This document shows positions 24,873 to 32,314 of a stretch of DNA of 37,408 nucleotides, piece by piece. The notes under the pieces are model-generated. The model searched no databases. It saw only the letters and a program-made list of their open reading frames with translations, and was not told the origin of the DNA. Source of the DNA: Pseudonocardia sp. (GTDB lineage: Bacteria > Actinomycetota > Actinomycetes > Mycobacteriales > Pseudonocardiaceae); NCBI GenBank assembly GCA_016794615.1, contig JAEUJO010000178.1, forward strand, positions 1-37,408. Direction: 5' to 3'. Numbering within the stretch: position 1 is the first letter of the stretch; every line of letters starts with the position of its first letter. The position numbers and the translations under genes are program-made.

Positions 24873-26339
24873 GTGAGCACCCACGTCGACGGCGCGCCGC
24901 CGTCGATGGCGGATCCGGACGACGACGACCTGGACGACAGGGACCTTCGGCCGTCCGAGTTCGACGACGGCTCGCACTGGGTGCGCGCGGAGATCGAGCG
25001 CCGGATGGCGGCCAACCGGTCCACCCGCGGCCGCCACGCGCGCCGTGGCGACGGGGCGACCGGGCAGGTGGAGCGGCCTGCCCGGGACGCCGTCGCACCC
25101 GACATCCGGCACGAGCCGGCACCGCCGCACCCACCCCCTCCGGCCGTCCCGCTCCCACCCCCGGGCTTCACCGCCGCGGGCGACCTGCCCGAGAACTACG
25201 TCCCCCGGCACTCCGTGCAGACCCCGGGGCCCGCGGCGGAGCCCGCCGAACCGGTCAGCGGGCCGATCCCGATCGTCCGACCGGCGAGAGGCGACGACAC
25301 ATCCGGCGCACCCCTGGGCGGCCCCTCGCTCCCACCCACGGGCATCCCGCTGCCGGTCCGCAAGAAGCGCAGTGGCCCCGGCACTCCGCTGCAGGTCCGC
25401 GGCCCCGCTGCGGGGCGGTGGTCACGGCCGTCCACCTCGATCGTCCCGGACGATCCGGTGCAGCGGCTGGGTGCGCCGCCCAGCACGCTCGGTGCCGGTG
25501 AACCGCTGCCCCCCTGGGGGGTTCCGGCCTCCCCACCGTGGGGTTTCCCGGCCGCGCGCGACGCACGTGCGGCCGTCGGCGGCGCCGAGGCCGTCGAGAC
25601 CGCCGTTCCGGACACCGACGGCGCCGCCACGGACGGCGACGAGCCGGCGGCCGGGAACACCGTGCCGGTCGCCGACGACGTCACCGATCGCGGTGCCGCC
25701 GATCGCGGTGCCGCAGACCGCGGTGCCCCGGTCGTCGACCGGCCCGCCGCGGTGGTGCCCGGAGGTGCCGCGAGCCGACCCGAGCCGGCCGCCGTCGCCC
25801 CTACCGGCGAGAGAGATCTCGCGGAGGCGACCACGACCACGCTGCCGGTGGTCGGCGGTGACGCGTCACCGCCCGCCCGCCTCGTCGGGATACCGGTGCA
25901 GCGGTCGTCGCCCCACCGCACCGTCGCGCCCCGGCCGGTGACCCCGCGCCACATCGCGGTCGTCGGCACCGCACCTGCGGAGCCGGGCAGCACGCGGGTG
26001 CGGGTGGTGCTCTCCGAGCGCAAGGGCGTCGCCCACCCGGTCCGCACGATCAAGGAGGTCCAGGAGGGCACCGCCGTCGGTGACCTGCTACGCCGGGACC
26101 TGATCCGGTCGCAGCTCAAGGTGACGCTGCGGTTCGCGCTGCTCACCGTCTTCGTCCTCGGTTCGCTGCCCGCGGTCCTGGTGCTCCCGGAGATCGGCCG
26201 GCTCCACGTGCTGGGCCTGCGGGTGCCGTGGCTGCTGCTCGGCCTGCTCGTGTACCCGTTCCTGGTCGGTGTCGCCTGGCGCTACACCCGGGTCTCCGAC
26301 CGCATCGAGCAGAACTTCGCCGACCACGTCCAGGATTGA
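24873..26339 (+). CDS. Long DUF485-like membrane protein with disordered N-terminus
   Basis: 488 residues. About 1-390 is acidic then Pro/Ala/Arg-rich low-complexity sequence, including repeated DRGAADRGA units near 270-285 and a basic stretch. The last 100 residues have two membrane helices (about 416-440 and 452-470) ending in a Trp/Tyr-Arg loop, with the spacing and position of the small DUF485 protein that accompanies ActP-type symporters. I assign it as DUF485-like from topology and context only. The start is GTG 24873 with CGAGGA eight bases upstream. It ends nine bases before the symporter, a clear operon. Typical DUF485 proteins are about 100 residues, so the N-terminal extension is unusual. 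Confidence 0.68.
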   Translation: MSTHVDGAPPSMADPDDDDLDDRDLRPSEFDDGSHWVRAEIERRMAANRSTRGRHARRGDGATGQVERPARDAVAPDIRHEPAPPHPPPPAVPLPPPGFTAAGDLPENYVPRHSVQTPGPAAEPAEPVSGPIPIVRPARGDDTSGAPLGGPSLPPTGIPLPVRKKRSGPGTPLQVRGPAAGRWSRPSTSIVPDDPVQRLGAPPSTLGAGEPLPPWGVPASPPWGFPAARDARAAVGGAEAVETAVPDTDGAATDGDEPAAGNTVPVADDVTDRGAADRGAADRGAPVVDRPAAVVPGGAASRPEPAAVAPTGERDLAEATTTTLPVVGGDASPPARLVGIPVQRSSPHRTVAPRPVTPRHIAVVGTAPAEPGSTRVRVVLSERKGVAHPVRTIKEVQEGTAVGDLLRRDLIRSQLKVTLRFALLTVFVLGSLPAVLVLPEIGRLHVLGLRVPWLLLGLLVYPFLVGVAWRYTRVSDRIEQNFADHVQD

Positions 26340-26348
26340 GCGGCAGAC

Positions 26349-28067
26349 ATGAGCACCTCGGGGATCGTCGCACTGGTCGCGATCGCGCTCGTGGGCCTGG
26401 CGTCGGGGACCATCGGCTCGATGGGCGTCCGGGTCGCCCGCAGTACCTCGGACTTCCTCGTCGCCTCGCGCACCGTCGGTCCGGTCGCCAACGCGAGCGC
26501 GATCTCGGGGGAGTACCTGTCGGCGGCGTCGTTCCTCGGCGTCGCCGGGATGATCCTCCGGGACGGCGCGGACGCACTCTGGTTCCCCATCGCGTTCACC
26601 ACCGGCTACCTGGCGCTCGTGCTCTTCGTGGCGGCGCCCCTGCGCCGTTCCGGGGCTTACACGGTGCCCGACTTCGCCGTCGCCCGGCTGAACTCGGACA
26701 GCCTGCGCCGGCTGTGCACGGTCTTCGTGCTGATCATCGGATGGCTCTACCTGCTGCCCCAGCTGCAGGGCGCCGGGCTGGCCCTGACCACACTGACCGC
26801 CCTGCCCGCCTGGAGCGGTATCGCCGGCGCGGGGCTGGTGGTCGTGCTCACCGTGGTCGGCGGCGGCATGCGGTCGATCACCTTCGTGCAGGCGTTCCAG
26901 TTCTGGCTCAAGCTCACCGCGCTGGTCGTGCCGGCCGTGTTCGTGCTCGGCCTGTTCCTGTCGGACAGCCGCAGCCTGGAGCGCGACGCCGCCCCCGATT
27001 TCCGCGCCGCGACGACCGTCGCCGTGCACACGGACGTCGTCCTGCAGACCCCCGAGCCGGTGAACCTGGTGGTCAAGGGCACGGTCGACGGCGTCCGGGC
27101 GAACGGGCCGCAGACCTGGCAGCCGGGCAGGTACGAGGTCACGGCCGGGACGGAGCTGCAGTTCCCGGCGGGCTCGCCGATCCCGACGGTCGCCGGGTCG
27201 CCGACCACGGACCGGGCTTGGCTCGAACCGGGCTCCGGGGACGCCGACAACCAGATGCTGGCCATCTACTCCGTGCTGATCGCGGGGGCGCTGGGCACGA
27301 TGGGCCTGCCGCACGTGCTCGTCCGCTTCTACACGAACCCGGACGGCCGCGCCGCCCGCCGGACGACGGTGGTCGTGCTGGCGATGATCGGTGGGTTCTA
27401 CATCGTGGCCGTGCTGGTCGGGGTGCTCGCCCGGCTCTACACGCCGGACCTGCTCTCGACCGGTGAAACCGACGCCGCGGTGCTCCTGGTGCCCTCCGCC
27501 GCGCTCGGGCAGGGCTGGACCGCCTGGCTGCTCGGCGGGCTGGTCGCGGCAGGCACGGCGGCGGCGTTCCTGTCGACGTCGTCCGGGCTCGTGGTGAGCC
27601 TGGCCGGGGTGCTGTTCACCGACGTGCTGCGCGGACGGTGGAAGGACTTCCGGCTCGCCGCGGTGTGTTCGGCTCTGCTGCCGATCGGGATGGCGCTGAC
27701 GGTGAAGCGGCTGGACTTCACGCTCACGGTGCCGCTCGTCTTCGCCGTGGCGGCGTCCACGTTCTGCCCCCTCCTGGTGCTGGGCATCTGGTGGCGCGGG
27801 CTGACGGCCCGCGGCGCGGCCGCGGGTGTGCTGGTGGGTGGGGTCCTGTCCACGTCCGCGGTGCTGGTGAGCCTGTTCGCGCCGCTGCCTGCGGGTGTGC
27901 TCGGCCTGCTGATCTACCGGCCGGCGATCGCCACGGTGCCGGCCGCGTTCCTGACGATGGTGCTGGTCAGCCGCATGACCCGGGCCGAGGTGCCGGCGGA
28001 CGTCGACGACGTGCTCTTGCGCTTGCACGCCCCCGAACGCCTCGGCCTCACCCACGATCGGGTCTAG
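26349..28067 (+). CDS. Sodium:solute symporter family protein, acetate/monocarboxylate type
   Basis: 572 residues with about 13 membrane helices, SSS family closest in pattern to cation-acetate symporters (ActP/MctC): GEYLSAASFLGVAG at 54-67, WLYLLPQLQGAGLAL at 132-145, and GLPHVLVRFYT after the loop. The outer segment between helices at about 205 and 302 is about 95 residues of likely beta-rich soluble sequence (HTDVVLQTPEPVNLVVKG, PGRYEVTAGTELQFPAG). Its substrate is probably a small carboxylate, but this cannot be fixed from sequence. The upstream DUF485-like gene and LytS/LytTR pair suggest a carboxylate-sensing and uptake locus. Confidence 0.88.
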   Translation: MSTSGIVALVAIALVGLASGTIGSMGVRVARSTSDFLVASRTVGPVANASAISGEYLSAASFLGVAGMILRDGADALWFPIAFTTGYLALVLFVAAPLRRSGAYTVPDFAVARLNSDSLRRLCTVFVLIIGWLYLLPQLQGAGLALTTLTALPAWSGIAGAGLVVVLTVVGGGMRSITFVQAFQFWLKLTALVVPAVFVLGLFLSDSRSLERDAAPDFRAATTVAVHTDVVLQTPEPVNLVVKGTVDGVRANGPQTWQPGRYEVTAGTELQFPAGSPIPTVAGSPTTDRAWLEPGSGDADNQMLAIYSVLIAGALGTMGLPHVLVRFYTNPDGRAARRTTVVVLAMIGGFYIVAVLVGVLARLYTPDLLSTGETDAAVLLVPSAALGQGWTAWLLGGLVAAGTAAAFLSTSSGLVVSLAGVLFTDVLRGRWKDFRLAAVCSALLPIGMALTVKRLDFTLTVPLVFAVAASTFCPLLVLGIWWRGLTARGAAAGVLVGGVLSTSAVLVSLFAPLPAGVLGLLIYRPAIATVPAAFLTMVLVSRMTRAEVPADVDDVLLRLHAPERLGLTHDRV

Positions 28068-28101
28068 AGACACCCCCGGCCCGCATCCTTCGTGGCGCTG
28101 C

Positions 28102-28140
28102 GCGGTGCCGGGGTTTGCAGGGCGGTGCCGGGGTTTGCAG
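28102..28140 (+). repeat. 19-base direct repeat in tandem
   Basis: GCGGTGCCGGGGTTTGCAG occurs at 28102-28120 and again at 28122-28140, the second copy running into the inverted repeat that follows. The first half of each unit resembles the arm of the intergenic palindrome. Confidence 0.85.
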
Positions 28141-28189
28141 CAAGGTGGCCCTGCTCCAATCCGATTGCAGCATGGCCACCTTGCTGCAA
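28135..28189. repeat. Intergenic palindromic element, TTGCAGCAAGGTGGCC family
   Basis: Perfect 16-base arms TTGCAGCAAGGTGGCC (28135-28150) and its complement (28174-28189) surround a 23-base loop with an inner CTGC/GCAG stem. The arms extend as GGGGTT on both sides apart from one extra T on the left. It follows the symporter gene and may end its transcript, but the direct repeat before it and related copies elsewhere mark it as a dispersed element. Confidence 0.85.
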
Positions 28190-28212
28190 CCCCCCGGGGG
28201 CACACGCCACTC

Positions 28213-28256
28213 GTGACTCACGGCAACGGAACGCCCGCGCGTGGCAGGATCGGGTC
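28213..28256 (+). promoter_or_regulatory. Upstream region of the rhodanese gene with a GTGACTCAC palindrome and -10-like CAGGAT
   Basis: GTGACTCACGGC at 28213-28224 also occurs upstream of the DUF5926 gene at 30860-30871. CAGGAT (28245-28250) lies six bases before ATG 28257, a weaker leaderless -10. Confidence 0.45.
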
Positions 28257-28580
28257 ATGAACGGCGTTCCGACCGTCGCAGTGACCGACCTGCCCGCCGA
28301 CGCCCCGATGCTCGACATCCGCGAGACCGACGAGTGGGATGCCGGCCACGCCCCGACGGCCCAGCACCTGCCGATGTCCGAACTGGTGGCACGGATCGAC
28401 GAGCTGCCCGACGACGACCCGCTCTACGTCGTGTGCCGCTCCGGCAACCGGTCGGGCCGGGTCGTGGCCTACCTCGCCGCGCAGGGCTACCCGGCGGTGA
28501 ACGTCGACGGCGGCATGCAGGCGTGGTCCGCCCGGGGGCGCGACGTGGTCGCCGACTCGGGCGCACCGCGAATCCTCTGA
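28257..28580 (+). CDS. Single-domain rhodanese-like sulfurtransferase
   Basis: 107 residues, one rhodanese domain. LDIRETDEWDAGHAPTAQHLP (about 19-38) is the family entry motif, and the active-site loop is VVCRSGNRSGR with catalytic Cys60 and a six-residue CRSGNRS loop, typical of thiosulfate or persulfide-transfer rhodaneses. It ends with NVDGGMQAW. It is cytosolic and starts with ATG 28257 next to a -10-like hexamer. The stop is two bases before the DUF4328 gene start, so the two form an operon. The donor and acceptor are unknown. Confidence 0.92.
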   Translation: MNGVPTVAVTDLPADAPMLDIRETDEWDAGHAPTAQHLPMSELVARIDELPDDDPLYVVCRSGNRSGRVVAYLAAQGYPAVNVDGGMQAWSARGRDVVADSGAPRIL

Positions 28581-28582
28581 CC

Positions 28583-29572
28583 GTGTCTGCCGCCGGGATG
28601 CCCTGCCCGCGCTGCGGGCACGTGTCCGGCGCCGCCGGGGTCCCCTTCTGCCCGCGCTGCGGGCGCTACCTCGCCACGCTGCAGTGGGTGGCCGAACCAC
28701 CCGCGTCGACCGTCCCCGAGCCACCACTGCCGCGGCCCAGCCGCTACATCGGCCCCCCGCACTACGGCGAGCCGCAGCGTTGGGGCTTCCCGGCAGCCCC
28801 GTGGACGGGGGCTGTGATCGATTCGGCTCGCCCGGTCCCGCCGGAGCGGCAGGCCCGCTCGCTCGCCGCGGTCGCGGGCCCGCTGCTGTGGGCACTGGCG
28901 GCCGTCGCTCTGCTCGCGGCCGGCGCCGAGACGTGGCGCTACGTGCTGCTGCTGGCCAGCCGGGAAGGTGCGCTGTCGGCGGATGCCGTGGCGGCGTCGG
29001 ATGCGCTGGTGCTCGCCGCCGGCACGGGGACGGTGCTGCTCGGTCTCGCGGCGGGCGGGGTCGTGGTCGCCTGGTCGCTGCCCGCGGCCGCTGCGGCCGC
29101 GGCCCGCAGCGACTCGCTGCCGTCGCGGTCGTGGCGGGAGATCGTGCTGGGGTGGGTCGTGCCCGGGTGGAATCTCGCGGTGGCGGGCCCGGTGCTCGCC
29201 GAGATCGAGCACGGCGCGCTGGACCGCGCACCGGACCGGCGGCCGCAGCCGTCGCGGCTGGTCGGCCTGTGGTGGGTGCTGTGGGTGGCCGGGGGCGTCC
29301 TGACGGCCATCGCGCTGGTCTGGTCGTGGCGCACCGGTGTGCAGGCCCGGGCGGACGGGGTCGTGCTGCACGCGCTGCTGGACCTGCTCGCCGCGGTCAT
29401 GGCGGGGGTCACCGCCATGCTCGTGGGCCGGTTGACGGTTCTGCTGAACCCGGTCCGTGCGCCCCGCAGGCGGCTGCTGCTCGCCGTCGGCGACCGTCAC
29501 GTCACGGCGCCGAATGGTGACCTCGCAAGCTCGGTCACGTTGCCAGCCGCAGGTCCCGTAACCCCCGCATGA
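28583..29572 (+). CDS. DUF4328 membrane protein with N-terminal zinc ribbon
   Basis: 329 residues. A short zinc-ribbon motif with Cys 8, 11, 23 and 26 (CPRCG twice) is followed by a Pro-rich linker and five membrane helices (about 97-115, 143-166, 186-205, 226-248, 258-282). GWVVPGWNLAVAGPVLAEI (190-208) is the DUF4328 hallmark. Its function is unknown. Start GTG 28583 follows the rhodanese stop by two bases. The 3' end overlaps the convergent P450 gene by 38 bases, with both reading frames intact. Confidence 0.82.
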   Translation: MSAAGMPCPRCGHVSGAAGVPFCPRCGRYLATLQWVAEPPASTVPEPPLPRPSRYIGPPHYGEPQRWGFPAAPWTGAVIDSARPVPPERQARSLAAVAGPLLWALAAVALLAAGAETWRYVLLLASREGALSADAVAASDALVLAAGTGTVLLGLAAGGVVVAWSLPAAAAAAARSDSLPSRSWREIVLGWVVPGWNLAVAGPVLAEIEHGALDRAPDRRPQPSRLVGLWWVLWVAGGVLTAIALVWSWRTGVQARADGVVLHALLDLLAAVMAGVTAMLVGRLTVLLNPVRAPRRRLLLAVGDRHVTAPNGDLASSVTLPAAGPVTPA

Positions 29573-30734
29573 CGAAGTCCGGCCGCCGCCGGGGCGGCGC
29601 AGCGAGCACCATCCCCGGCAGGCGGCGGCGCAGCGCATCCAGCACCGCCGCCACCTCCAGCCGCGCGAGCGGCGCGCCCAGGCAGTAGTGCACCCCCGCG
29701 CCGAACCCGAGGTGCGGGTTGCGCCGCCGCCCCACGTCCAGCTCGGCGGGATCGTCGAAGATCTGCGGGTCGTGCGCCGCTGCGCCGAGCAGGGCGGCAA
29801 CCTTCGTGCCCGCGGGGACGCCGTGCCCGGCGACGGTCGTGTCGCGCAGGGCGGTGCGCTCGAACAGCTGCAGCGGCGGATCGAAACGGATGAGCTCCTC
29901 GACGGCCGTGGCGGACAGCCCCGGGTCCGCCACCAGCCGCTGCCACTGCGCGCGGTGCCGCAGCAGCGCGAGCACACCGTTGCCGATGACATTGACGGTG
30001 GCCTCGTGGCCGGCCATCAGCAGCAGCGCGGCGGTGCCGACCAGCTCGTCCGTGCTCACCGGCGCACCGCCGCGCCGCTCGGCGTCGAGGTCGGCCGCGA
30101 CCAGGTCGCTCATCAGGTCGTCCCCGGGATGCTCGCGGCGGTGGGCGATCACCTCGCGCAGGGCGTCGACGAACTCCGCCGACGCCGTCTCCGACCGCGC
30201 CCGCCGTCGGCCGTCCGGGTCGGGTTCGTACATCGCGACGATCGCGGTCGACCAGCCGCGGAGCCGCGGCCGCACCGACTCCGGCAGCCCCAGCAGCTCG
30301 GCGATCACCTCGACCGGCAGCACGTGCGCGACGCCGGCCATGAGGTCGGCGGAGCCGGTGTGCCTGACCTGGACGGCGAGCTCGGCGACGAGCCGGTCGG
30401 CGAGCGCGCTCACCGCGGGCTCCAGCCGGGCGGTGTGCCCCCGGTTGAAGGCGCCGGCGACGAGCGTCCGCAGGCGGTCGTGGGGCTCGCCCTCGCGTTC
30501 GAGCAGCGAGTTGCGGTGCAGCAGGTTGAACGTCGGGAACTCCGCGGCGGGCTGCGCGTCGGCCCAGATCCGGCCCAGGGAGCGTCCGCGCAGCACCTCC
30601 GAGCAGGCCGCATGCGACACGGCGACGGGCATGCCCAGCATCGGGTGCTCGTGCACGGGGCCGAGCGCCCGCAGGGCCGAGAAGGTCGGGTACGGGTCGT
30701 CGAGGAAGGCGGAGTCGGCGGGGTCGAACGGCAC
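29535..30734 (-). CDS. Cytochrome P450
   Basis: 399-residue soluble bacterial P450. The I helix carries AGHEAT at 241-246, the K helix ExxR is E280-R283, and the heme loop FGAGVHYCLGAPLAR has the thiolate Cys351. Start GTG 30734 has GGAGG five bases upstream. No ferredoxin or reductase gene lies within this window, so its redox partner is encoded elsewhere. The substrate cannot be predicted. It is transcribed divergently from DUF5926, with the palindromic repeat at 30751-30800 in its promoter region. Confidence 0.95.
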   Translation of the reverse strand: MPFDPADSAFLDDPYPTFSALRALGPVHEHPMLGMPVAVSHAACSEVLRGRSLGRIWADAQPAAEFPTFNLLHRNSLLEREGEPHDRLRTLVAGAFNRGHTARLEPAVSALADRLVAELAVQVRHTGSADLMAGVAHVLPVEVIAELLGLPESVRPRLRGWSTAIVAMYEPDPDGRRRARSETASAEFVDALREVIAHRREHPGDDLMSDLVAADLDAERRGGAPVSTDELVGTAALLLMAGHEATVNVIGNGVLALLRHRAQWQRLVADPGLSATAVEELIRFDPPLQLFERTALRDTTVAGHGVPAGTKVAALLGAAAHDPQIFDDPAELDVGRRRNPHLGFGAGVHYCLGAPLARLEVAAVLDALRRRLPGMVLAAPPRRRPDFVMRGLRDLRLAT

Positions 30735-30750
30735 GGGAGCCTCCGGCTGA

Positions 30751-30800
30751 TTTGCAGGAAGGCCACCTCATGCAGCGCGACCGCAGGAAGGTGGCCTTCC
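30751..30800. repeat. Intergenic palindromic element, TTTGCAGGAAGG family
   Basis: TTTGCAGGAAGGCCACCT at 30751-30768 and AGGTGGCCTTCC at 30789-30800 give 12-base arms GGAAGGCCACCT and complement with a 20-base loop. GCAGGAAGG also occurs as a direct repeat (30754-30762, 30783-30791). It lies between divergent P450 and DUF5926 genes, so it cannot be a simple terminator and may act in the P450 promoter region. Confidence 0.85.
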
Positions 30801-30859
30801 AGACACAACTCGCGGTCGATTCTGCGGGTTACCCGGACGGCCGCCCGTGCGCGGGCAGT

Positions 30860-30887
30860 GTGACTCACGGCGCTACCGTCTTCCACG
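30860..30887 (+). promoter_or_regulatory. Leaderless promoter (-10 TACCGT) of DUF5926, preceded by GTGACTCAC
   Basis: TACCGT at 30874-30879 lies eight bases before ATG 30888. GTGACTCACGGC (30860-30871) just upstream is shared with the rhodanese gene upstream region. Confidence 0.6.
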
Positions 30888-31823
30888 ATGGCCAAGAAGA
30901 CTCGCCGCGCTGCCGCGGCAGACGCGACCGCCGGTGAGAACCCCCGCCGTCCCTGCCCGTGCGGCTCGGGCAAGCGCTACAAGGCGTGCCACGGCGCGGG
31001 CGACGACGTGATCGTCACCCGCCCGTTCGCCGGCCTGGCGGCCGAGTGCGATCTGGTGGCGATGCGCGAGTTCCTGCCGTCGGCGACGGCACCGCTGCCG
31101 GCCCGCGACGGAAAGCAGGCCATCGTCGCGACCGTGCTGCCCGGCGCGTCGGCTGCGCTCGTCCGGTCGAACGGTGAGGTCCTGCTCGGCATGCAGGTGC
31201 AGACGCGGTCCGGCGACCTGTCCGCGGACCTCGCGCGGGCTCTGCGCTGGGCCCGCGACGCCGAGCCGGGAACGGCGCTACCGGTCGTGCCGCCGATCGG
31301 GGGCGACGCGGTGCGCCTGCAGGACGTCCTGGACGCCGACGCGCCCCTGGACCTCACCATCCACGCCGAATTCGCCTGGTGGCTGACCCCCGATGACGCC
31401 GCGTCCCCCTCGGCCGAGGTCGCCGCCACCCTGGAGCGGGCGAACGCCGTGATCATGCCGACCGAGGCGGTGGTGGCGGACGGCGTGCGCGCGGCCTTCT
31501 GGGTCGACACCGGCGCCAAGGCGCACCTGCGCTGGGTACGCCCGGAGTCGGAGGAGCGCCTCGTCGCCGCGCTGGCCCGACTGCAGGCGGCCGGCGGGCT
31601 GGAACTTGGCGAGGACAGCCGGTTCGTCGGGTCGTTCCGGGCGCACGGGCTCGTCGTGCCGGTGTGGGACCTCGACCGCGAGAAGCACGCCAAGGAGTGG
31701 GCAGCGCCGACGGCGGAGTTCGCGGTGCGGCTGGACGAGGCGCTGATGGACGACGCGCCGTTGACCGATGCCGAGCGCCGGGCGCGGGATGCGCTGGCGG
31801 GTAAGCAGGTCACGCTCCGCTGA
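30888..31823 (+). CDS. DUF5926 protein with N-terminal SEC-C motif
   Basis: 311 residues. The N-terminal zinc-binding SEC-C motif CPCGSGKRYKACHG gives ligands C23, C25, C34 and H35; the rest matches the actinobacterial DUF5926 family as I recognise it, with no membrane helices. SEC-C domains bind zinc and often contact SecB-like or ribosome-associated partners, but the role of this family is unknown. No Shine-Dalgarno is seen; ATG 30888 follows a -10 directly. The next 80 bases hold a palindromic repeat remnant. Confidence 0.85.
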   Translation: MAKKTRRAAAADATAGENPRRPCPCGSGKRYKACHGAGDDVIVTRPFAGLAAECDLVAMREFLPSATAPLPARDGKQAIVATVLPGASAALVRSNGEVLLGMQVQTRSGDLSADLARALRWARDAEPGTALPVVPPIGGDAVRLQDVLDADAPLDLTIHAEFAWWLTPDDAASPSAEVAATLERANAVIMPTEAVVADGVRAAFWVDTGAKAHLRWVRPESEERLVAALARLQAAGGLELGEDSRFVGSFRAHGLVVPVWDLDREKHAKEWAAPTAEFAVRLDEALMDDAPLTDAERRARDALAGKQVTLR

Positions 31824-31853
31824 CCGACCGCTGGCGTGCGGTGGATGTCGATG

Positions 31854-31874
31854 TTTGCAGGAAGGTGGCTTTCC
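31854..31874 (+). repeat. Solo half of the TTTGCAGGAAGG palindromic family
   Basis: Matches the left arm of the 30751 element (TTTGCAGGAAGG) and its inner GGAAGGTGGC-TTTCC segment with one change. There is no second arm nearby. It lies between DUF5926 and the truncated isochorismatase remnant, at the point where the missing 5' part would be. Confidence 0.75.
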
Positions 31875-31904
31875 GGCGGTCTGCGGCCGCCCCTGCGCAC
31901 CGCC

Positions 31905-32314
31905 ATGGCGTGGCAGCGCACGGACAACGCGGACGCCGTCGTGAGCCCGATCCCCCCGGACGCACCGCACACCGCGATCATCGACGAACTCGCCCCCCGG
32001 GCGGCGAGCCGGCGTTCGACAAGCTCGGCACACCCCTGGAGGCCGCGCTGCGCGACCGGGGTGTCACGACGCTGATCCTCGTCGGTGCCGTGCTCGAGGT
32101 CGGCATCGAGCGGACCGCCCGGCACGCCGCGGACCTCGGCTTCCCGCCGGTCGTCGTGGACGACGCGTGCGGGATCGTCGAGCCGGACGCCGCGCAGCGC
32201 TCGCTGGAGTCGCTGGAATACCCGTCGCTGTCGTACCGCGCCACGAGCGCCGCGGGCATCGCCGCGTTCGGACGTCAGGGCAGCCAGCCCACCCGGCCGC
32301 GCAGGGCCGCGTAG
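31905..32314 (+). pseudogene. Isochorismatase/cysteine-hydrolase family pseudogene (5' truncated, frameshifted)
   Basis: Two adjacent frames together give the C-terminal part of an isochorismatase-type hydrolase. Frame A from 31905 reads WQRTDNADAVVSPIPPD then IIDELAP. Frame B reads GEPAFDKLGTPLEAALRDRG, VTTLILVGAVLEVGIERTAR and PVVVDDACGIVEPDAAQ to a TAG at 32314. The switch falls at a run of six C around 31995-32000. The first 80 or so residues with the catalytic Asp are absent. The usual cysteine-site position reads VLEVGIE with no Cys, which occurs in some subfamilies. It overlaps the CPBP gene end (32275) on the other strand by 40 bases. Confidence 0.72.

Noticed and set aside
26088..28205. 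Long open frame antisense to the symporter and accessory protein
   Set aside because: It is Gln/Arg/His-rich, with no domain or start signal, and mirrors the high-GC third-position pattern of the plus-strand genes. The same applies to other long antisense frames in this window, such as 21393-23240, 23400-25211 and 5387-6802.
29535..30734. Natural-product gene cluster around the P450
   Set aside because: No biosynthetic core enzyme, ferredoxin or transporter typical of such clusters lies nearby. The neighbours are housekeeping or unknown conserved genes.
31905..32003. Programmed frameshift in the isochorismatase gene
   Set aside because: The N-terminal half of the enzyme is missing, so the frameshift is part of gene decay or a sequencing error rather than a recoding signal.
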